DNA of 64,000 nucleotides from Cannabis sativa. Taxonomy: Eukaryota > Streptophyta > Magnoliopsida > Rosales > Cannabaceae. Made by a program: the position numbers and the translations under genes. Shown here piece by piece: positions 58,298 through 64,000 of this stretch. Positions within the stretch are counted from its first letter, which is position 1, and every line of letters starts with the position of its first letter. Location: assembly GCF_029168945.1 (NCBI RefSeq), contig NC_083607.1, forward strand, positions 33,713,257 through 33,777,256. The letters run 5' to 3'. The notes below the pieces were generated by a model. It had not been told where the DNA came from, made no database searches, and was given only the letters and a program-made list of their open reading frames with translations.

Positions 58298-60856
58298 TGT
58301 AATATCGCGGAAAATATATTAATATTTTAATTGGACATATTTTATTAAATATGTGATTAAGTGGGCATTGGAGAAGGATTATGATCCTACTTAAACTAAT
58401 TACGAGTTGATTAGGGAAATATGAGCAAATGAATAAATAAAGCATAATTTATTAATTACGGAGATCAAATTGGAATATGTGGGTACAGTAGATACCATAA
58501 TTTAAATAAAATATTTTTGGGACTGACAATTGTGGAATTTGACGGGGAGGTCAGAAATGTCACGACAATGAAAGATGAATTGACTTAGATTTTATACCGG
58601 AATAGTTTAGAATGTTAGGTTGTTGTGTTGTCGAGTTTAACAAGAATTACCAAATTATCCCTAAGTGTGCTTTTAGGTTTATCGGTTACCTAAAGGGCAA
58701 AATGGTCATTTGTGAGATTACTATTTCGTTTCTTTGTCTTATATGGTCAAGTTAAAGTGGCTGGAGACTTAGTGTTATTAGGTTAATTAATAAAAAAAAA
58801 AAAAATAGAGGAAAATCATTATCTTCTTCTTCCTCCTTCGTTCTACCATTCGAAGCCCTAAGATGCATCCACAACCAGGGATCTCTCTACCATTTCTGCT
58901 GGGATTTATCAAAGCTAAGAGTGTTTATACAAGAGGTAAGTTCTTAACAACCCTTCTCTTTGGATTTCTTAAGGTTAAGACTAGGTTTTGGATAGGGTTT
59001 TAGGTTTGTAGGGGCTATGAAGTTAAATTAAGGTTAGGGTAAGTTTTTAGAATTGTTTTTATGCTTGTTTGAGTTTGAATTGAGTAGAAGTAGGGGCTGT
59101 TTAGTTTGATTTGACTTAAGTGATGCCTAAAATTTAGTTTTCTTCACTTGAATATGTGATTTTGATTCGATGGTTGAATTGATGCGTTTTGGAGCTTGGA
59201 ATATATTGTATTCATGATATACAATTGTTCTGTGAAGTTTGGAAACAATTGGTTAGGTTGGGAACAAGTTTTGGGACTTTAAAGATCTGAAATTTTCGAG
59301 TTTCTGGTGTGGTGAACCCGAATTCCGGATGGTACAAGGCTGCACCAACCGGAATTCCGGATGGTCAATTTTCAGGAATCTCCGATTTTCATATTTTAGC
59401 CATAACTTTTCACTCGGGTGTCCGTTTTAGACATTCTATATACCGTTTTGAAGCTTATGAAGAGCTCTACAGTATGAGACATAAATTAGAGCCAAAAGAT
59501 ATATTTTATTTTAGGGTGTTTTTACCATATGATTTGGTAGAAAACCCTAGGTTATTTTATGCGGGTTTTAGACAGTATTTTGAAATAGACTTTTATTGAT
59601 TTACCTTTGTCATGACATAGGACTCGAAATTGTCGAGCATCATTCTACTCGGGTCGGCCCACATACTTGACTTTGGACTTGAGGTACGAAAAGTATTAAG
59701 CACCGTATATGGTTAACGCTATGATTGTTACAGTCTTGATTATGATCAAGATCTCGATATGTATTTGTTGTGATTCGATTATGATCGAGGGAAATAATGG
59801 GAAACGATTATTATCGTTGTGACTCAATTATGATCGAGGGAAATGATATGAAACGATTATTATCGTTGTGACTCGATTATGATCGAGTAAAAGAAACGGT
59901 CATTACCGTTATGAGTAATTACTCCTGAAACCATGGATAGGTTTCTTACTTATCGTTTGCTGTATCGGGCAACGATAGTGACAAAAGCAGCTCGTGATTA
60001 ACGAGTGGTAAGGGTACTTTATAAAGTACCAGGATTGTGTGATTACGAAGTTATGAAATGACTTAAGCATGCTATTATGTGATGAGTTGTAACTAGATAT
60101 ATCTGTGTTATAATGTGAATAAATGGATTTTATATTGCTTAAGAAATTAGTTTCTTTTCTTGCAGAATTTTAGTGACTCACGAAATGTAAGAATTCGTGT
60201 TTATAGAGATGAAAAATTGGAGTGATTTATGAAGCACTGAGATTATGGGGTTATGGTAATGTGTGAATTAGAGTGTTTTGTGAAGCACTAAAGGTGAGTA
60301 TTTATAATGATGTATGTTTAGGGTGTTGTATGAAACACAGAGATTGTGAATTATGAATAGTTATAAATATACTTGATTATGTAATAAGTGTGCTCTCATA
60401 GACGTTAAGTTATTTAAGCACCTTGAATGTGTATGACCTATTGGTGTATATATTACATTGTAACGAAGTTTGCTAGAATTTTCTATGATTTTATTTAGTA
60501 GCTTTTCTTGCTGAGTCACTGTGACTCACGGGTGCTTCATGGTGCAGGTAAGAAGATTAGCAGTTCTGTTCGGCCATGAGTCAGCGGTCTCCCAGCAATG
60601 TACATATCAGCCGTGGGGTCTTGGCTTCTGGGAAACAGGATCGATTTCCCTTCTATGTTTGAAAATGTAACATATTGTAGAAGATTTTTTTTCTAAACAG
60701 GGGATCCCTATATTACGACAGTATTTAAAATGAAAGTCTTTATTTTGAATTTAATTAAAGATTTAAATTAAACCACACTTTTCCAAAATTTATAGATTAG
60801 TGATAATAAGTTTATAAAAGCACACACGTGGCGTCCCTGAGGGTCAGGGCGTTACA
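58298..60856 (+). repeat. gypsy-4 5' LTR
   Basis: 2559 bp, TGTAATATCGCGG ... GGGCGTTACA. It contains CCGGAATTCCGG-type palindromes (59320-59365), a block shared with the 3.1-kb solo LTR (59397-59460), a 49-bp tandem repeat (59778-59891), TGAGTC/GACTCA (60512-60528) followed by GTGCAGGTAAG, a TGTACA motif (60594-60610), a G-box (60825-60830) and a terminal hairpin (60835-60849). Confidence 0.92.
59778..59891 (+). repeat. 49-bp tandem repeat in gypsy-4 LTR
   Basis: Units at 59778 and 59827 plus a partial at 59876. Each contains ATGATCGA- and CGATTATTATCG-type inverted repeats. Confidence 0.9.
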
Positions 60857-60859
60857 ACA

Positions 60860-60871
60860 TGGTATCAGAGC
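60860..60871 (+). other. gypsy-4 primer binding site, initiator-Met tRNA
   Basis: TGGTATCAGAGC, three bases after the LTR end. Confidence 0.95.
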
Positions 60872-61200
60872 GACCAAGTTTTAAAGATCCTGAAGACTTG
60901 TTTGATATGTACTTTGGCTGCGAAGACTCGTTCGACTCATGGTTTAGTAAGTGCTAATTATTAGCTGATTAGTGAATTATTTACTAATTACTGGAATTCT
61001 CTGCTTATTTGAAATGTGTAAGTTGTTAGAGAAGCATGATAAGTTTAGATATAAAGTTGCTGAGTATATTTATGCATGTGTGGTAATGCTTATTAGCATT
61101 AATTCTAGTTAGAAAGATTCTAACTATGAGCAAGGAATGGTCGGGAGTGTATTAGAAGGTGTACTTGAGGTGATCTAGTAAGAATAATTGCGCGCCTGCT
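60872..61200 (+). other. gypsy-4 leader
   Basis: AAGATCCTGAAGACTTGTTT to GACTCATGGTTTAGTAAG matches the gypsy-1 leader. GATATGTACTTTGGCTG at 60904-60920 is the leader half of the complementary pair. Confidence 0.8.
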
Positions 61201-64000
61201 AGGCTTGGGGTAAGTGGTGTAGGTATGAATCTTCCACTACCATAAGACCGAGAGTAAATGCATGCTATGAAGTAAGAGATTACTTGAGTGACAAGGTAGT
61301 AGAACTTGTATGGTTAATCCCGGGCAGCACAGTGATGGAGAATGACACTAACTTGGACCGATTGGCAAAGTTTTGTTAAAATGCAACGACTACTAAGGTC
61401 GCTAGGAAGGCTTTAAGGTGGAACGGGTATATTGTTCAGAATGAAGATATTATGGTTAAATAACTATAGGAGTTTTCTAGTTTTATGCTCAGGTGATTGA
61501 GCTAACCCTTACTGTTGAGGGTACAAGGATTAGATCACAAAGGAAATAATATGAAGAGAGAGATTCATGAAAGTAAATGTCCAGTGTTGGATTGGCTAAA
61601 GGATGTTAACTTTAATGATCTTGACAAAAAAAAAAAAAAAACCCCATTGGTTACGGGTCCTAGTAAGAATGGTTGGTTGTTTTGGTTGAGTTAAATTTAA
61701 ATGATTTGAGGTAATGTTGAGGATTGGATTGACTTGTAAAGTATAGTGCAAATATTGATTAGGAAGGAAAGATGGTAACTTTTGAATTAGAAGGTGAGGA
61801 CCTTCGTGTTCTTGGGGAAGGATCAAAGGTCCTGAAATCTATTGATCATGGCCTTTAAGGCTGAAGGTTTATTATGGGATGGATGCACCAACCTTTCTGT
61901 TAGTGTGGAAAATATTCCAAAGGAAACATCGGGTGGAACTGGGACACAATTTTGTGGCTCAAGGGCTTCTAGATGCCTTTTTAGAAGAGCTACCAAGATT
62001 ATTGATGAAATGGAAAATTGATTATGAATTGAATTGATACTATGAGTAAAACCTGTACCCAAAGATCTGAGTTGAATGGTAACTGCATAATTGAAAGGGG
62101 TGAATAATCCATTACAGGAAATATTAGGCTTGAAATTTCTAGCTTGAGTAGGTTTTGTTGGTGACGAAGATGGACGAAACCTTATGAGTGGGTGTTGACT
62201 GCTGGGAGATTAAACCAATTAACGGTGAAGAACAAGTATCCTTTGTCAAGGATAGATGTTATGTTGATTAATTTTAAGAAAGGATCATTTTCTCTAGGTA
62301 CGGTCTTCGATCTAGTTATTACCAGTTGAAGACTCGAAAGGAGGATGTTCCAAAAACAGTTTTCGTACCGATGATTTTGTGATTGTTTTCATTAAGGGTA
62401 TTGTGATTTCTTCGGATCGAAGGGAGCCATATGAGAGACACCATTGGATGACTTTGTAATGTCTCTAGAAGCATAAGTTTTATGCTAAATGTAAGAAATG
62501 CGAGTTTTGGTGATCCCAAATTTGCAATGAAGGTTAGAGATTTTCTGGAATTAACAGGATATTACAGAATATTTGTTGGGGGTTGTCAACGCCCTTAGTG
62601 GAATCAAATCGAAAGAATTGAAACAGAGATTAACCATTATACCAATGTTAACATTGTTAGTCAGTGAGGGGAAAATGTGATTTGATGTGATACTTCTATA
62701 CAACGATTAGATTGTATTATGACACAGTTTAGGAAAGTTGTTGCCTAATTACTTAGACCAATTGGAGTATGCGAAGTGGTATTTTATTCATGATATTGAG
62801 TTGGCAGTAATCGTTTTGCACTGAAAGTTGGGCACCATTTTCTATATAATAAAAATGTGAAGTCTATGCGGATCACGAAAGCCTCAAATACTTTTCTTTT
62901 GGAAGAATTTAGATGGGAGGCAATGGTGACAGTTAAAGTTGATTGAAATTTTTAACGGTGAGATTCTCTATCAATCTAGGAAATAAAATTTGTAATGGGT
63001 GCTTTAATTTGGAGAGATGTAGGACAAGATTTTACCAAAGTTGGATGAAGATTTAACTAGAGTAGGGATTGAGTTCGTGATTGGAGAATTTGTTACTATC
63101 ACACTATAGTCTAATGTATCAGTACAGGGTGACTTTGAGCTACAAGGGTACAAAGAAAGACTTGAAACTAGGTCAACAAAGGACTTTTTTTTAATTTCGG
63201 CTGAAGGGATTTTTTTTGATATAAAGACACGGTTTGTGTACCGGTCGAAAAGGATATCAAACAGAAGATTCTAGATGAGTTTCGTACTACACCATACTCT
63301 TTACACCCGGGAACAACTGAGGAGTATCACGATGTAAAAAGTCTTCTACTAGGCATGAAAGACGACATTATGGAGTATGTGTCAAGTGTTCAATCTGTCA
63401 GCAAGTTAAGGCAGAGTGTCAGAGACCAGTAGGAATATTTCAAACTCTAAAGATACTTGAGTGGAAATGGAAAGAAGTAACCATAGACTTTGTGGTTGGA
63501 AACTATAGAATTGTAGGGTTCTATGATACTATTTGAGTAAGTAGGAATAAGTGTACAAAGTCAATATAGTATTTCTTATCAGTTAAAGTGGATTAGTGTG
63601 CTAATCTATTTGACAAAGAAATAGATCAACTCTGTCATGCTTCAAAAGTAATTATCTCAGATTGAGATTTAAAGTTTACATCTAAAGGCTGAGAGAGTCA
63701 GTGACAAGCATATGTGATAGATTTTGAGGTTTCTTGGAGTAAGCATCATTCGCTGAATGAGTCTTTATATAATAACAGTTATTATAGTACTGTGAATGTG
63801 GCACTGATGCGATTTAAAGTTTTAAGTTCGTACATTGCTTTATATAATGGATGAAAAAGCTTTACTGATCTAAAGTGTAGAGATATTAAATTTCAAGTGG
63901 GGAATTTTATCTTTCTTCAGGTTGTTCCGATGAGGAGAATTCAGAAATTGGGAAGAAAGGAAAGTTAAGTCTCAGGTTAACCGATCCGTCTGAATTTCTG
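61201..64000 (+). pseudogene. gypsy-4 gag-pol, heavily decayed
   Basis: Only fragments in changing frames survive. Gag words (LDRLAKF) lie near 61350. The protease-RT linker (FLDAFLEELPRL) is near 61967. RT pieces are [13 protein letters not shown] near 62220 and DDFVIVFI...KHKFYAKCKKCEFW at 62370-62510, with Lys in place of the first catalytic Asp after FI. RNase H pieces (AVIVFALKV) are near 62805. Integrase zinc-finger and core pieces (LHPGTTEEYHDVK, LEWKWKEVTIDFVVG) are at 63300-63500, with a C-terminal piece (FQVGNFIFLQVVPM) near 63890. Stops and frameshifts are numerous throughout. Confidence 0.85.

Larger units (their letters stand above)
58298..64000 (+). mobile_element. Ty3/gypsy element gypsy-4, decayed, runs off the window
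   Basis: 5' LTR, PBS and leader are followed by a decayed gag-pol in normal order. Ends and leader are closely related to gypsy-1, but the coding part is far more decayed. It inserted into the gypsy-3 LTR. GTGCC before it is the expected left target copy; the right copy is outside the window. Confidence 0.88.

Overview
This is a 64-kb stretch of plant nuclear DNA made almost entirely of transposable elements. I found no intact host gene. The evidence for a flowering plant, probably a dicot, is the mix of elements: Ty1/copia and Ty3/gypsy retrotransposons primed by initiator-Met tRNA (PBS TGGTATCAGAGC), a plant L1-type LINE with a C-terminal RNase H, a CACTA end, MITE-like ends and AT-rich spacers. 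The species cannot be named from sequence alone. The layout resembles gene-poor heterochromatin.

Layout. 1-11362: about 2.7 units of a 4.24-kb tandem repeat. Each unit carries the decayed 3' part of a copia element, its 3' LTR (LTR-A) and a piece of a second copia LTR (LTR-B). 10566-22685: a three-level nest. LTR-B is split by a solo copia LTR (TSD AGTAA), which is split by a complete but dead minus-strand Ty3/gypsy element (gypsy-1, 13676-22498, TSD TGAGT). 22686-27238: unassigned sequence split by a 3.1-kb solo gypsy LTR (23712-26811, TSD CTGGG). 27239-50741: gypsy-2, reduced to a 5' LTR, most of gag and a 3' LTR remnant. That remnant is split by an 18.4-kb copia composite (31794-50217, TSD GTATA). 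The composite holds a truncated LTR, a 4.3-kb LINE, a second copia LTR interrupted by a solo gypsy-1-family LTR (TSD TAGAC), a decayed internal region and a 3' LTR. 50742-56962: LTR-like sequence, a 5'-truncated LINE, AT-rich spacer, a small MITE, a CACTA end, a 0.34-kb direct duplication and a truncated MITE end. 56963-58297: the 5' end of gypsy-3 (minus). 58298-64000: gypsy-4 (plus), heavily decayed, running off the window.

How the parts relate. No gene system operates here; the genes are gag-pol and LINE remnants carrying stops, frameshifts and lost catalytic residues. The most notable signal is non-coding. All four gypsy elements whose 5' end is visible have a pair of complementary TGTACA-centred motifs, one in the LTR about 240-300 bases before its end and one in the leader just after the PBS. 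The sequence differs between the 1/4 and 2/3 pairs but remains complementary within each element. The four elements and the 3.1-kb solo LTR also share a short hairpin at the LTR 3' end, whose arms differ between families, and family-specific arrays of small hairpins. Together these suggest a conserved folded RNA leader around the primer site, to be tested by alignment and folding.
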